Source of the DNA: Neolewinella marina
Lineage (GTDB): Bacteria > Bacteroidota > Bacteroidia > Chitinophagales > Saprospiraceae
Direction of reading: 5' to 3'
DNA: 64,000 bases
Assembly (NCBI RefSeq): GCF_002631205.1
Contig: NZ_PDLO01000002.1
Span: forward strand, 248,001 to 312,000
The translations under genes and the position numbers were made by a program. Position 1 is the first letter of the stretch. The number at the start of each line of letters is the position of its first letter. This document shows positions 28,201 through 36,173 of the stretch, in pieces. The notes beneath the pieces were generated by a model. The model searched no databases and was not told where the DNA came from. It saw nothing but the letters and a program-made list of their open reading frames with translations.

Positions 28201-28550
28201 TTCTTTCCCGGACCAAATCCATATTGATAGCTTCCGGTCACCTGGTTGCTGGGTGGTGAAAAGCGGAAGTAGTTGTTTCCACTGCGGAAACTGTAGCGGG
28301 CTACGATGATTTCCCGTTGGGGTTCACTACAGTCACACACCACCCCCGCCGGGGCGATGTTCTGGTAGCCAAAATTGATGTAGTAGTCGCTTTCGCCCTG
28401 GCTGACGCAGAATCGGTGAACGCTGCTGGAGGTTCCCAAACCATTGGCGAGCTCGGCACACTCGGGGAAGAAGCCCTGCTGGGCCTTGGCCATAAATGGG
28501 AAGGCCAGTACCAGGCAAAGCGCCGGCAGCCCAAACTTGGAGATGTACAT
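22203..28550 (-). CDS. Giant T9SS-secreted multidomain protein (fibronectin-III and carboxypeptidase-regulatory-like domains)
   Basis: A 2115-residue protein. The signal peptide is at 1-24 (FGLPALCLVLAFPFMAKA). Two fibronectin-III-like domains lie at about 165-330 (PSGLSATDG...VLTWTRE; NSVRLEWANMS). Carboxypeptidase-regulatory-like domains follow (IKGYVRSRLGAGVSGVDV; FTLAGKVHFPAYQG), then a long central region, a bacterial Ig-like domain near 1480 (GYPQPSDGFLRPGGEVSVTF) and C-terminal repeats with GWNWISLNV / NWNWIGYPQ. The end is a T9SS type A tail (GAAPNPTAGELTITFRI ... GIYFYRLESPGF). A cell-surface or released adhesin-like role is inferred. The ATG at 28550 fits the signal peptide; an in-frame ATG at 28580 is less suitable. 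It has its own terminator and an AT-rich promoter region. Confidence 0.88.
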   Translation of the reverse strand: MYISKFGLPALCLVLAFPFMAKAQQGFFPECAELANGLGTSSSVHRFCVSQGESDYYINFGYQNIAPAGVVCDCSEPQREIIVARYSFRSGNNYFRFSPPSNQVTGSYQYGFGPGKKDDFYPRAVYAGQSRRITCLTSGTCYEESRGDASGSLGAITGYTQDIRKPSGLSATDGAHQNKIVLTWTRETDIPDNSHQYRIYRNDSLIATVNGNVSRYEDTSITPNETYNYEVTTYTAFWGGHESGAVADKGSAYLPFLNASDGTRYNSVRLEWANMSNVADEIRIERSYLDENNVEVREELAVLSKNAEGYNDQDAIPGFAYTYHLVPIGGTASALSDVGYSRPDGVIKGYVRSRLGAGVSGVDVTVRLDQAIPPGGAGFPVACDAMSYCATTDIDGYYEIRDIYYHEQATFRIEPEKIGNTITHVFNPTQVTRTLDVNAKTLGGVNFTDETVFTLAGKVHFPAYQGLGPECGVPEVSILIDDADFGIRTDGNGEWSFSIQDEGTYSVTPVFLHHTFIPSGAVADPQNILVDSDVIDIDFENTTTDSLRIVVQGSCGTSLGTETKVTVAARDPFCYNVEYDIPESGILTLYDLPAREYRVRVTDVASTNVFDQIGNKPLIVDLTVRDTAELITENETTTITPAVFDTLANDSIIVVQPADTVLAGSLDTLRAEVEPEARFIYRAPLIISSNLHEEARVPACAGAPGIPEYIMEQGESYTITLEIREDVNVDCYLDTGFVKIYDFISDRGGEAIRLPIRNGQVIYTIEPGAPNLATSGGVRDYQKLLYIIPEVDFAEATPVEYWALVEGVKSNTPTFISRTPDIPMLILHDPPGDNSYAYVEKGTTIEAFTTVETEVGGSAGGFINLLLGAKFKTPFSGHGFGTIIRFSAEAGRDNFNRSGIKTTMTFNETFKTSDLENITGHDGDVYVGAAFNQEFSLSESLTFNEDSCRALVDIIPAMADNTYATTFVYTEQHIRNVLLPTFGFLRANLLDDQDFNSLPLVEQLRINNLIADSLSWENILAKNDTARGENAVFQENISFSAGASYAEDWEESESTSVSYEYNRFVNTEFALGAKIDNEGGIWFDSELGVMGKFRWSTTNDSGSETTNTRKVGYVLEDNDIGDFFSVDILRDTSYDVPAFNLKLGTTSCPQEPGTQARDRPTILIPRPERDDVPSDGTATFACQITNFSESRETREYHVRTVSTTNPDGAILTLGGHRINNSPASFFLDYGETMTLELAVQRGPRASNYRDIGIMVYPPCEYELWQDNGVLRNADTAYIKLLNFSTECTNVSLRFPFDNWVVNAASPTELKTTMSGYDLNNESFESLSLEVSREGEGYAEVLNVSKEDLEGANYDYRLDLTNFPDGKYTFRAVAYCGAEGVTYSTEKRGIIDRKSLAPFGYPQPSDGFLRPGGEVSVTFDKPIDCAFPAVGNNPVFRLTRSDTGEEIPVTVGCSGDKVILQTSPPLTQRPELAGVVLNARVDSLVDLNGNIQKYATEWSFKVNARPVFWDPSPVTYTGKAGATHVVEAVLKNNSLLSKPFTLDLLDSSGVVTYPEWLTPRRINGTILPNADEVLRFDLDPDLTPGVYTGEIVALVDDEAVATPVTVELLAQPVHWPFDPTAFQYSMTVVATFSLDGTDALLSTDERDLVGAFVNGEIRGVTNIEYVPSLNLYRAFLTIYSNDVGGNNGETVTFRFWHALNGVEYGAIERLTFVTGTSQGSPEQPLILHPEGIFQVIPLNVGWNWISLNVATDNMTREHLLASIVGDQTANDVVIKSQSNMSVHEAGKTWSGNLKTLALGEGYLLHLNNHPDTLKVVGLPSPTPLDVAVSRNWNWIGYPQLEQRPVDSVLAGLNATAGDQLKGQRIFSMFNTTAGGWVGNLRQFVPGSSYKLHLSRAGTISFPAAKSLDEEVDPGLFEHNLSVVGTFDLAVLEEAAFGPLEVMAYIGEELRGRGPLEHCPTVDAYRTFLLVHGNADDFDRPVTFRIVNTDTELEYIADGEAIPFSPDLLIGDIDEPYPYLSLSTSSYDPLPAGYELLGAAPNPTAGELTITFRIPVPEEVRITITDLNGRPMAPGTRNDFAAGLNRQTVDLGGLPAGIYFYRLESPGFSVARKVVVH

Positions 28551-28808
28551 AATCCTGTGTTGCAGCCCCCGTAGAAACAAACGGGCATCTAACTTGCAGC
28601 GGATGGCCTGCAGGAGCGGGTGTGTGTGTTAAGTAGCGGGGGATAACAAGGCGCGCCTAAAATATCATTTATTTTTTAGTTTGCAATATTTTCGTAATTA
28701 AATATTCACAAACCTCAATTGCTTGGCACTTTATTCTAAAACTACCTCACTAAACCATAACTTATTTTGCACCTCACTTCCTTCCGCCTGGACCGCTTGC
28801 ACGCAGTG
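28551..28808. other. AT-rich promoter region of the 2115-residue gene
   Basis: This gap is markedly AT-rich (28660-28780) in an otherwise GC-rich window and has no gene. It carries a (GT)-rich run at 28620-28629 and AT tracts upstream of the giant gene, fitting a strong promoter. A TATTTTAG sequence on the minus strand (about 28660) resembles a -7 box but deviates from TAnnTTTG. Confidence 0.5.
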
Positions 28809-28857
28809 AAAAAACTCCGGCGCCCCGGCCGCATGATGCAGCCGGGGCGCCGGAGTT
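28809..28857 (-). terminator. Strong rho-independent terminator of the SET-domain gene
   Basis: A perfect 17-bp GC-rich stem (28813-28829 with 28841-28857) and an 11-nt loop; on the minus strand it is followed by GTTTTTTC. It begins 36 nt after the stop at 28893. Confidence 0.92.
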
Positions 28858-28892
28858 AATGGAAACATAAGCCTGGGCAGTCCGCCCAGCCT

Positions 28893-29480
28893 TTAATCCC
28901 GCAATTTCAGGGCATAAACCGATTTGTACCGCTCCGGATCCCGGCGCAGGGCGTCGAGTTCGCGGCGGGTTTCCGAGGCCACGAAGGGCAGCAGGGGTTG
29001 CTCCACCTGAAAGAGGTTCGGGATGGCGGCGCGGATCTTGCGGTCCCACTCGCGGTAGTGGCGGTCGAAATCGCCGGGGCCGATGCGCTTGCGGCAGCCC
29101 GGCTTGCTGCACTCGAGTTGCATCTCCACGTCGAGGTTGAAGATGCCGTACTCGTCGGTGATCTGTTCGCCGGCCTTGATTGGGCGGATGGCCATTTCAA
29201 AGCCGTAACCGGTGCTGATCGTGTTGCAGTCGCAGCAGTGGTTGACATACTTGGCGAAGTCCCAGCTCACGATGCGGTTGCCGTTTTCGTCGATGTAGGA
29301 GTACTTGTCGACCACCTCCTGCATTTCCGGACTGTGGTTCACGTAGTCACTCGGCGAGATGACGAGCTCCAGGGTGTCCTTGACGTAGACGATAGTCCCT
29401 TCGGGAATGTCGGCCGTAGCGAAAACGCCGTAGCCGATGGTGTCGCTGATGTATTCCAGGCGGGTATTGGGATGGATCAT
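28893..29480 (-). CDS. SET-domain protein
   Basis: A 195-residue protein with a SET-domain layout: LEYISDTIGYGVFATADIPE (the start G-x-G-V-F-A), KYVNHCCDCN (the N-H-S/C motif of the cofactor pocket) and GEQITDEYGI (E-x-x-x-D-Y). A C-terminal Cys cluster (LECSKPGCRKRIG) could bind zinc. SET proteins methylate Lys; bacterial targets are mostly unknown. An upstream in-frame extension to 29798 is rejected because it lacks SET homology and runs antisense across the thioredoxin gene. It is a single gene with its own strong terminator. Confidence 0.8.
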   Translation of the reverse strand: MIHPNTRLEYISDTIGYGVFATADIPEGTIVYVKDTLELVISPSDYVNHSPEMQEVVDKYSYIDENGNRIVSWDFAKYVNHCCDCNTISTGYGFEMAIRPIKAGEQITDEYGIFNLDVEMQLECSKPGCRKRIGPGDFDRHYREWDRKIRAAIPNLFQVEQPLLPFVASETRRELDALRRDPERYKSVYALKLRD

Positions 29481-29571
29481 TGAAGGGTCGCGGGATTGGG
29501 TTTTGGGGCCGCGGCGCTGCAAATTAGTCGCTTTCGCAATACCCCGCCCCCTAAATTTACGACACTTTGGA

Positions 29572-30216
29572 CTACCGCGCTCCGGCTGCCTCGTCGGCCA
29601 GTTTCTGGAGCAGTTCGCGGAACTCCTGAGTGTCGTAATCGGCCATCCCGTGGTGGGCCAGCAGCACTTCCCCCGACGGCGCCACCAGGTAGGTGGAGGG
29701 CAGGGAGGAGACATCCAGTGGCCCCGACAGTGGACCGGCCAGGTGGTAGATCGGGAATCGGTAACCGCGGCGTTCAACCAGGGCCTTTCCCTTGGCAAAG
29801 TCCTGGTCCACGTTCACGAGCACGAAAGCCACGCGGTCGTCGTCGGCAAAGTCGCGGTACAGCTTGTCGATGCCCGGCATTTCGGCCAGACACGGCGGGC
29901 ACCATTCCGCCCAGAAGTTAAGGAAGACGACTTTGCCCGACAGGCTACCGGCGACCACAGGTTGACCATTCACGTCGACCATCGGGAAGTTCAGGGGATT
30001 CGGAGAGGCAGCCGCCGGGGGGGCGGGGACCGCGGGTTCCGGGGCTACATCCGAAAGCCCCACCCCATCGGTATCCGGCCGAATCAGGCCCGTTGCCAGG
30101 ATGCCCTGCTGGACGTAGGCGATCGCCTGGGTGTGCAGCCCGGTAACGTAGAGTAACAGGGCCACGACTCCGGCGATGCCGTAAAAGGCGAGGTCTTTTT
30201 TGGTTCCAGGGCTCAC
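29572..30216 (-). CDS. TlpA-like membrane-anchored thioredoxin
   Basis: A 214-residue protein. The N-terminal helix at 10-30 (AFYGIAGVVALLLYVTGLH) anchors it. A Pro/Ala-rich linker follows, then a thioredoxin domain with the active site FWAEWCPPCLAEMPG and the cis-Pro segment SSLPSTYLVAPSG. It belongs to the AhpC/TSA-TlpA group, reducing or exchanging disulfides or persulfides in the periplasm. Its ATG overlaps the DsrE stop by 4 nt (ATGA), giving translational coupling. It is the third gene of the doxX-dsrE-tlpA unit controlled by the operator at 31106. Confidence 0.88.
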   Translation of the reverse strand: MSPGTKKDLAFYGIAGVVALLLYVTGLHTQAIAYVQQGILATGLIRPDTDGVGLSDVAPEPAVPAPPAAASPNPLNFPMVDVNGQPVVAGSLSGKVVFLNFWAEWCPPCLAEMPGIDKLYRDFADDDRVAFVLVNVDQDFAKGKALVERRGYRFPIYHLAGPLSGPLDVSSLPSTYLVAPSGEVLLAHHGMADYDTQEFRELLQKLADEAAGAR

Positions 30217-30653
30217 AGGCTGATGGAATAGTACCCGTTCTTCTGCAGGGTGAAGTTATACTGGATGCCGTTTTCGACAATTTCGATGGCGGCCGGTACG
30301 GCGGCGCGATCGACGCCGAACTTATTCAGTGAAAAACCGCAGGCGACAATCTTGACGCCCAGGGCTTCGGCCTGCTTCAGAAAGGGATCCATGGTGGCTG
30401 CATCGGTGAGCTGGTCCACGTCCTGTCCGCAGACGATAACGCGGAAGTCTCCAAAGGCGGCCCCATCCTCCTGTTTGAAGTGCTCGGCGGTGAGCAGGAT
30501 GGGTTTCAGCTGGGGAATCTTGCGGGTCAGGACCACGTAGTTCTGCTGCTCCGTATGGTGGGGCGTAACGCGGCTCTGGTCCTGGGCGGACAGCTTATGA
30601 GTGAACAAGGTGGTCAGGCTGAGGACGAGTAGTCCGAGAATCAGTCGTTTCAT
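30213..30653 (-). CDS. Secreted DsrE/DsrF-like sulfur-relay protein
   Basis: A 146-residue protein with a signal peptide at 1-23 (LILGLLVLSLTTLFTHKLSA). The mature part has DsrE features: a Rossmann-like beta-alpha pattern with FRVIVCGQDVDQL and a second Cys in LGVKIVACGFSLNKFGVD, the Cys position used by DsrE and TusD to carry persulfide sulfur. Being exported, it may handle sulfur in the periplasm. Its start lies within the doxX 3' end (59-nt overlap), and its stop overlaps the tlpA start. Confidence 0.82.
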   Translation of the reverse strand: MKRLILGLLVLSLTTLFTHKLSAQDQSRVTPHHTEQQNYVVLTRKIPQLKPILLTAEHFKQEDGAAFGDFRVIVCGQDVDQLTDAATMDPFLKQAEALGVKIVACGFSLNKFGVDRAAVPAAIEIVENGIQYNFTLQKNGYYSISL

Positions 30654-31047
30654 GGGTTGGTTTTACAGGGGTGAAGGAGTTAAGGATAAAGAAGAGTAGT
30701 CCGCCGGCAATGGCTACGTTCTTAAACAACGGCCCGAGGGTGGTTGCCTGCCCGACCTGGACGGTAATCGTGATCGGGATTAGGACCAGCAGCAGGACGG
30801 CGGCCGCATAGCGGGTGAGGTAGCCGGACATAAAGGTGAGCCCGGCACCCAGCATCACGATCCCCGAAAGGATGACGAGGGTGTCGGGCTCACCGAAGTA
30901 AAGGGCAAAATTCTTGAGGCTGGCGCGTTCCATTCGCCCCACCGTCTCATCGACGTGCAGCAGGTGGTTCGCACCGGCCACCAGAAAAATGCCGCTGAGC
31001 ATTACGCGCAGGATGCGGACGGAGGTCTGGGTGACGGTAAGTTGCAT
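30595..31047 (-). CDS. DoxX-family membrane protein
   Basis: A 150-residue protein with four helices: 10-28 (RILRVMLSGIFLVAGANHLL), about 50-70 (LVILSGIVMLGAGLTFMSGYL), 75-95 and 100-118. DoxX proteins are small quinone-linked membrane proteins; in archaea DoxD/DoxA form thiosulfate:quinone oxidoreductase. The context (DsrE, thioredoxin, persulfide dioxygenase) favours a sulfur role. The ATG at 31047 (MQLTVTQTSV) lies 29 nt after a perfect -7 box. The C-terminal 25 residues are hydrophilic and overlap the dsrE gene. Confidence 0.8.
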   Translation of the reverse strand: MQLTVTQTSVRILRVMLSGIFLVAGANHLLHVDETVGRMERASLKNFALYFGEPDTLVILSGIVMLGAGLTFMSGYLTRYAAAVLLLVLIPITITVQVGQATTLGPLFKNVAIAGGLLFFILNSFTPVKPTHETTDSRTTRPQPDHLVHS

Positions 31048-31075
31048 AGGCTGGGTAGTAAGGGTTTCTTTCTTC

Positions 31076-31083
31076 CAAAGGTA
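31076..31083 (-). promoter_or_regulatory. -7 box TACCTTTG of the doxX-dsrE-tlpA unit
   Basis: An exact TAnnTTTG match on the minus strand. Its centre is 33 bp from the centre of the palindrome at 31106-31119. Confidence 0.75.
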
Positions 31084-31105
31084 GCCGCCCACCCTGCCCT
31101 ATTCC

Positions 31106-31119
31106 GTGATCCAGATCAC
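31106..31119. promoter_or_regulatory. FNR/Crp-type operator GTGATCCAGATCAC (site 1 of 3)
   Basis: GTGAT-N4-ATCAC palindrome, 65 bp upstream of doxX and 33 bp from the -7 box centre, equivalent to about -41 as in class II FNR activation. Two more copies at 33603 and 35394 have the same spacing. The likely regulator is the Crp/Fnr protein at 35458-36108. Confidence 0.8.
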
Positions 31120-31132
31120 ACAAGGGCGGCGT

Positions 31133-32476
31133 TTAGAAATCCTTAACGGCCTCGCTGAGGTCGAGCACGCGGGTGTCGCCGTTCAGGTCTGCGGCAACCA
31201 CGCTGGCCGCTACGGCCGACCGGAATCCGCCGGCACAGTGCACCACTACGGGCTTGCCGCGCGGAATCTCATTCGTCCGCTCGGGCAGTTCGGGCAGGGG
31301 GATGTTGACCGCCGACTCGAACTTCCTGCCCGACTGCTCCAGCTCGGAGGCGTTGCGGACATCGACGATGGTGTACTCCTCGGGGTGGGCCCGGAAATGG
31401 TCCACGTCCAGGGCGTCCAATTGGGCACCGGCCTGGCCGGCGTCCATGATGAAGGCACCGCGGATGAAGTACTCATAGCCGATCTTGGTCGTCTTGGCGA
31501 TCACGTCTTCCAGGGCCTCCTCCGAGGCGGCCACGAGGTAGAATTCGGTCTTGGGCGCCACCAGAGCACCGAGCCAGGTTTCAAATTTTCCGCCGTTCTG
31601 AATGTTCAGCGCGCCGGGGAGGTAGCCCTGCTTGAAGGTTGCTTCGTCGCGGGTGTCCACGATGACGGCCCCTTCGTCGGGACGGAAATTGCGGTCCAGC
31701 TTCTGCACCTTCCGGAGTCCTTCCTGCAGCGCCTGGGCGCCACGCTTGTTCAGTGCCACGTCGTAGGGGAAGTATTTGGGTACGAAGGGCAGGTCGGCCA
31801 GCAGCCAGTCGACGAACTGCTCCTCGGATTCCTGCTGGAAGGCGGGGTTGGTACGCAGCTCCTTGCCGAGGGTGCTCGAGCGCTCGTCGCTCATGCCTTT
31901 ACCACAGAGGCTTCCGGCCCCGTGGGCGGGGTACACCTTCACGTCCTCGTCCAGCTTGGCCAGCTGGTCGTGGAGGCTGTGGTACATGGCGCGGGCCAGT
32001 TCCTTACGCTGGCTCTTGACTTCACTGCCGTCCCCTTCGCGGAGGTCGGGCCGGCCGACGTCGCCGACGAAGAGGGTATCGCCGGTGAAGACCGCTAACT
32101 GCTTGCCGCTGGCGTCGCTGAGCACGATCGAGATGCTGTCGGGGGAGTGGCCGGGGGTATCGAGGGCCTTCAGGGTATGGTCGCCCAGCTTGATCTCCTT
32201 GCCGCCGTCGAAGGCGGTGTGGGTATACTCGGCTCCTACCTTGCCGCTGACGTATATCGGCGCACCCAGGGACTCGTGCAACTCCAGGTGACTGGAGACG
32301 AAGTCGGCGTGGGGGTGGGTTTCAATAATGGCCTCCAGCTTGGCGTCGTGCTGGCGGAGGTAGTCGAGGTAAGGTCCGGTATCCCGGGCGGGATCTACCA
32401 GGGCCGCGACTCCGTCAACAATGATGGCGTAGGAAGCGTGAGCGAGGCCGTCGTCGAAAAATTGGTGGATGTTCAT
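31133..32476 (-). CDS. Persulfide dioxygenase-like MBL-fold protein with two rhodanese domains
   Basis: A 447-residue protein. Residues 1-240 are a metallo-beta-lactamase domain of the ETHE1/CstB group: metal ligands in ETHPHADF (His54, His56), TPGHSPDS and GDTLFVGDVGRPDL. Two rhodanese-like domains follow (VIVDTRDEATFKQGYLPGAL and TIVDVRNASELEQSG). The second has the active-site Cys in VVVHCAGGFRS; the first has lost its Cys. ETHE1-type enzymes oxidise persulfide to sulfite and the rhodanese part moves sulfane sulfur to thiosulfate. It is the last gene of the yeeE-yeeE-mbl unit, 61 nt after its neighbour. The doxX-unit operator lies just downstream. Confidence 0.9.
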   Translation of the reverse strand: MNIHQFFDDGLAHASYAIIVDGVAALVDPARDTGPYLDYLRQHDAKLEAIIETHPHADFVSSHLELHESLGAPIYVSGKVGAEYTHTAFDGGKEIKLGDHTLKALDTPGHSPDSISIVLSDASGKQLAVFTGDTLFVGDVGRPDLREGDGSEVKSQRKELARAMYHSLHDQLAKLDEDVKVYPAHGAGSLCGKGMSDERSSTLGKELRTNPAFQQESEEQFVDWLLADLPFVPKYFPYDVALNKRGAQALQEGLRKVQKLDRNFRPDEGAVIVDTRDEATFKQGYLPGALNIQNGGKFETWLGALVAPKTEFYLVAASEEALEDVIAKTTKIGYEYFIRGAFIMDAGQAGAQLDALDVDHFRAHPEEYTIVDVRNASELEQSGRKFESAVNIPLPELPERTNEIPRGKPVVVHCAGGFRSAVAASVVAADLNGDTRVLDLSEAVKDF

Positions 32477-32537
32477 GATTCGTTATTTTTTGGTTTTGAT
32501 GAGGGTGGGGCACCAGCGTCCCCGCCCTATAGAAATA

Positions 32538-32951
32538 TTAGTGGGGCAGTTTGTTCCTCAGGACGCCGTAGGTGAAAGTGCCCGCCGTGGCGCTGAGGAT
32601 CACGAGCCCGATGAGCCAGATCCCCTGGCCGAGCAGGGTGAACATGGGGCCGGGGCAAGCTCCGGTAAGGGCCCAGCCGAGACCGAAGAGGATGCCGCCG
32701 TAGAGGTAGCGGGGTACGCTGAACTGCTTGGGATTGAGCTTGAGGGCCTGTCCGTCAAAGGCCGTCAGGCCGAAGCGTTTGGCCAGGGCCACCCCGATGG
32801 CGCCCAGTACGACGGCCGTACCGATGATGCCGTACATGTGGAAGCTTTCGAAGCGGAACATTTCCAGGATGCGGTACCAGGAGATGGCCTCCGACTTGGT
32901 CATGACGAAGCCGAAAAAGGTACCGATGAGGAGGTAGGTTAGAAATCGCAT
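32538..32951 (-). CDS. YeeE/YedE-type sulfur transporter, second half (DUF6691)
   Basis: A 137-residue membrane protein with about four helices. It contains the core motif GWALTGACPGPMF, whose Cys is used by YeeE/YedE (TsuA-like) transporters to relay thiosulfate sulfur across the membrane. This is the small partner of a two-gene transporter also found in other Bacteroidota and Proteobacteria (PmpA/PmpB type). The ATG at 32951 follows the first-half gene's stop with a 4-nt gap. Confidence 0.87.
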   Translation of the reverse strand: MRFLTYLLIGTFFGFVMTKSEAISWYRILEMFRFESFHMYGIIGTAVVLGAIGVALAKRFGLTAFDGQALKLNPKQFSVPRYLYGGILFGLGWALTGACPGPMFTLLGQGIWLIGLVILSATAGTFTYGVLRNKLPH

Positions 32952-32955
32952 GGAC

Positions 32956-33537
32956 TTAGAGTTGGAGGATGAAGGGAAGAAGGAACCAGCTCATGAAGAG
33001 CCCGCCGATGAAGAAGCCGATCACGGCGATGAGGGAGGGCAGCTGCAGGTTGGACAGGCCACTGATGGCGTGTCCGCTCGTGCAGCCCCCGGCCCAACGG
33101 GCCCCGAAACCGACCAGGAAGCCACCAAGGATCACCACCACGAGGGTACGCAGGGTGAACAGCTGGTCCACGGCGAATATCTCCGCGGGAACATAGGAGG
33201 AGTGGAAGTCGCCCTCGCCCGGCGCGCTCAGGCCGAGCGACTGCAGGTAGTTGACCGTCTCGGCCGAGATGGTCACCGGCTCGCTGGACGGGAAGACGAA
33301 AAAGGCCAGGAAGCCCCCCAGTACCGATCCGGCAATGAAGGTGAGGTTCCAGCGCTGGGCCCGCCAGTCGATGCGGAAGAATTCGTACTTCCGTCCCGCT
33401 CCGGCGATGGTACACATGGTGCGCAGGTTGGAGGAGACGCCGAACTCCTTGCCGGCGTACAGCAGCATAAACATAACGGCGGCAATGGCCACCCCGCTGA
33501 CCGACCAGTGCCAGGGTTCGCTAATCCATTCTATCAT
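32956..33537 (-). CDS. YeeE/YedE-type sulfur transporter, first half
   Basis: A 193-residue membrane protein with helices near 12-28, 65-85, 125-145 and 165-190. The signature is GFGARWAGGCTSGHAISGLSN, with the conserved Cys. I choose the ATG at 33537 (MIEWISEPWHW); an in-frame ATG at 33597 would cover the -7 box. It is the first gene of a unit with its partner and the persulfide dioxygenase. Together they would import or export sulfur as thiosulfate or persulfide while the enzymes convert it. Confidence 0.88.
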   Translation of the reverse strand: MIEWISEPWHWSVSGVAIAAVMFMLLYAGKEFGVSSNLRTMCTIAGAGRKYEFFRIDWRAQRWNLTFIAGSVLGGFLAFFVFPSSEPVTISAETVNYLQSLGLSAPGEGDFHSSYVPAEIFAVDQLFTLRTLVVVILGGFLVGFGARWAGGCTSGHAISGLSNLQLPSLIAVIGFFIGGLFMSWFLLPFILQL

Positions 33538-33572
33538 ATTGATTATTAATTTCTTGTGATTGATTGATAAGG

Positions 33573-33580
33573 CAAAATTA
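33573..33580 (-). promoter_or_regulatory. -7 box TAATTTTG of the yeeE-yeeE-mbl unit
   Basis: An exact TAnnTTTG match on the minus strand, 36 nt before the ATG at 33537 and 33 bp from the centre of the operator at 33603. Confidence 0.75.
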
Positions 33581-33602
33581 GGGGTGGGTAGGTGCACAGT
33601 CA

Positions 33603-33616
33603 GTGATGTGCATCAC
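33603..33616. promoter_or_regulatory. FNR/Crp-type operator GTGATGTGCATCAC (site 2 of 3)
   Basis: The same 14-bp sequence as site 3 at 35394. It is 72 bp upstream of the yeeE start, with its centre 33 bp from the -7 box. It lies between yeeE and the stop of the SulP gene. Confidence 0.82.
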
Positions 33617-33627
33617 ACAGCCCTAAC

Positions 33628-35340
<1,713 letters not shown>

Positions 35341-35362
35341 AGGGTTTATCATTAATTGACCA

Positions 35363-35370
35363 CAAAGGTC
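35363..35370 (-). promoter_or_regulatory. -7-like box GACCTTTG of the SulP gene
   Basis: It matches TAnnTTTG at all fixed positions but the first. It lies 22 nt before the ATG, and its centre is 34 bp from the centre of the operator at 35394, matching the other two sites. Confidence 0.65.
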
Positions 35371-35393
35371 GGGGGGCGGGCAGGCCACCCTTG

Positions 35394-35407
35394 GTGATGT
35401 GCATCAC
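35394..35407. promoter_or_regulatory. FNR/Crp-type operator GTGATGTGCATCAC (site 3 of 3)
   Basis: Identical to site 2. It lies between the SulP gene and the 3' end of the Crp/Fnr regulator gene, 60 bp upstream of the SulP ATG. Confidence 0.82.
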
Positions 35408-35457
35408 ACGCCGCCAAAAAGGTGGTCCGGACGGCCGGGGATTCCCGACCGGTGCGC

Positions 35458-36108
35458 TCAGCGCTCGTCCAGCAGCCGGATCCGGTTGCGCCCCAGTTCG
35501 ATACTGCCCCGCTTCTCCAGGGTCTTCAGCAGTCGCGAGATGGCCTCCCGGCTCACGTTGAGGTCGTCGGCGATCTCCTGGTGGGTAGCCTGGATGGTGG
35601 CGTCCGGGCGCAGGGAGGCCCGCTTGACGACGTAGTCGTACAGTCGCTCGTCCAACTGGTGAAAAGCCACCTGGTCGATGGTCTGCACCATCTCGTTCAT
35701 CCGCTGGTCGTAGGCCGTCATGACGAAGTTCTTCCAGCTCTTGTAGCGCATCATCCACTCGTCGAGCGTCTGCTTCGGCAGGGCCAAAATGGTGGTGTCC
35801 TCCTCGGCTACGGCGCGGATCTGGCTGCGCTTGTCGGCCATGCAGCAGGTGAAGGTCATGACGCAACTTTCCCCCGGCCGCAGGAAATAGAGGAAGAGTT
35901 CGGATCCGTCTTCGCCCAGGCGGCTCACCTTGACGGTGCCGCTCATGATCAGGGGCATCATCCGCACGAAGTTGCCGTAGTCCATCAGCATCCCCCCCGC
36001 GGCAATGGTGTGCAGTTGGCCCAGTTCGGCAATGGCCTCCTGCAATTCGGGCTCCACAAAAACGGGAAAGTACCGCCGTACTTCCTGGCTGCTCAGTCGG
36101 TCGTTCAT
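35458..36108 (-). CDS. Crp/Fnr-family transcription regulator with a Cys pair
   Basis: A 216-residue protein with an N-terminal cyclic-nucleotide-binding-like barrel, a dimer helix around 125-150 and a C-terminal winged helix (ATHQEIADDLNVSREAISRL). The recognition helix has Glu188-x-x-Ser191-Arg192, the FNR arrangement that reads TGAT half-sites, in agreement with the GTGAT-N4-ATCAC palindromes nearby. There is no FNR N-terminal Fe-S Cys cluster. Instead Cys82, Cys88 and Cys89 (SCVMTFTCCMADKRSQ) lie in the barrel where cAMP would sit, suggesting a thiol-based sensor. Context points to sulfide or persulfide as the signal. Its upstream region holds a different inverted repeat (36130-36161). 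Confidence 0.88.
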   Translation of the reverse strand: MNDRLSSQEVRRYFPVFVEPELQEAIAELGQLHTIAAGGMLMDYGNFVRMMPLIMSGTVKVSRLGEDGSELFLYFLRPGESCVMTFTCCMADKRSQIRAVAEEDTTILALPKQTLDEWMMRYKSWKNFVMTAYDQRMNEMVQTIDQVAFHQLDERLYDYVVKRASLRPDATIQATHQEIADDLNVSREAISRLLKTLEKRGSIELGRNRIRLLDER

Positions 36109-36129
36109 CGCGGTAGGTTTCCTACGCCA

Positions 36130-36161
36130 ACGTATGAATACATGACGGAGTTTTCATACGT
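36130..36161. promoter_or_regulatory. Inverted repeat ACGTATGAA-N14-TTCATACGT upstream of the Crp/Fnr gene
   Basis: Perfect 9-bp arms in the short gap between the regulator start (36108) and the lipoprotein stop. The arm nearest the gene overlaps a TACGTTGG -7-like sequence on the minus strand. It may be an operator for the regulator gene, distinct from the GTGAT sites, or a hairpin after the lipoprotein gene; no T-run follows. Confidence 0.45.
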
Positions 36162-36173
36162 CGGCAGTTTCGC

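Noticed and set aside
22641-28259. Long plus-strand frames opposite the 2115-residue gene (up to 565 codons)
   Set aside because: High GC keeps the complementary frames open; they are rich in Gly, Val, His and Arg without any family match.
29481-29798. Extended SET-domain protein with a Pro/Arg-rich N-terminus
   Set aside because: This part is antisense-like to the thioredoxin gene and shows no SET or other domain.
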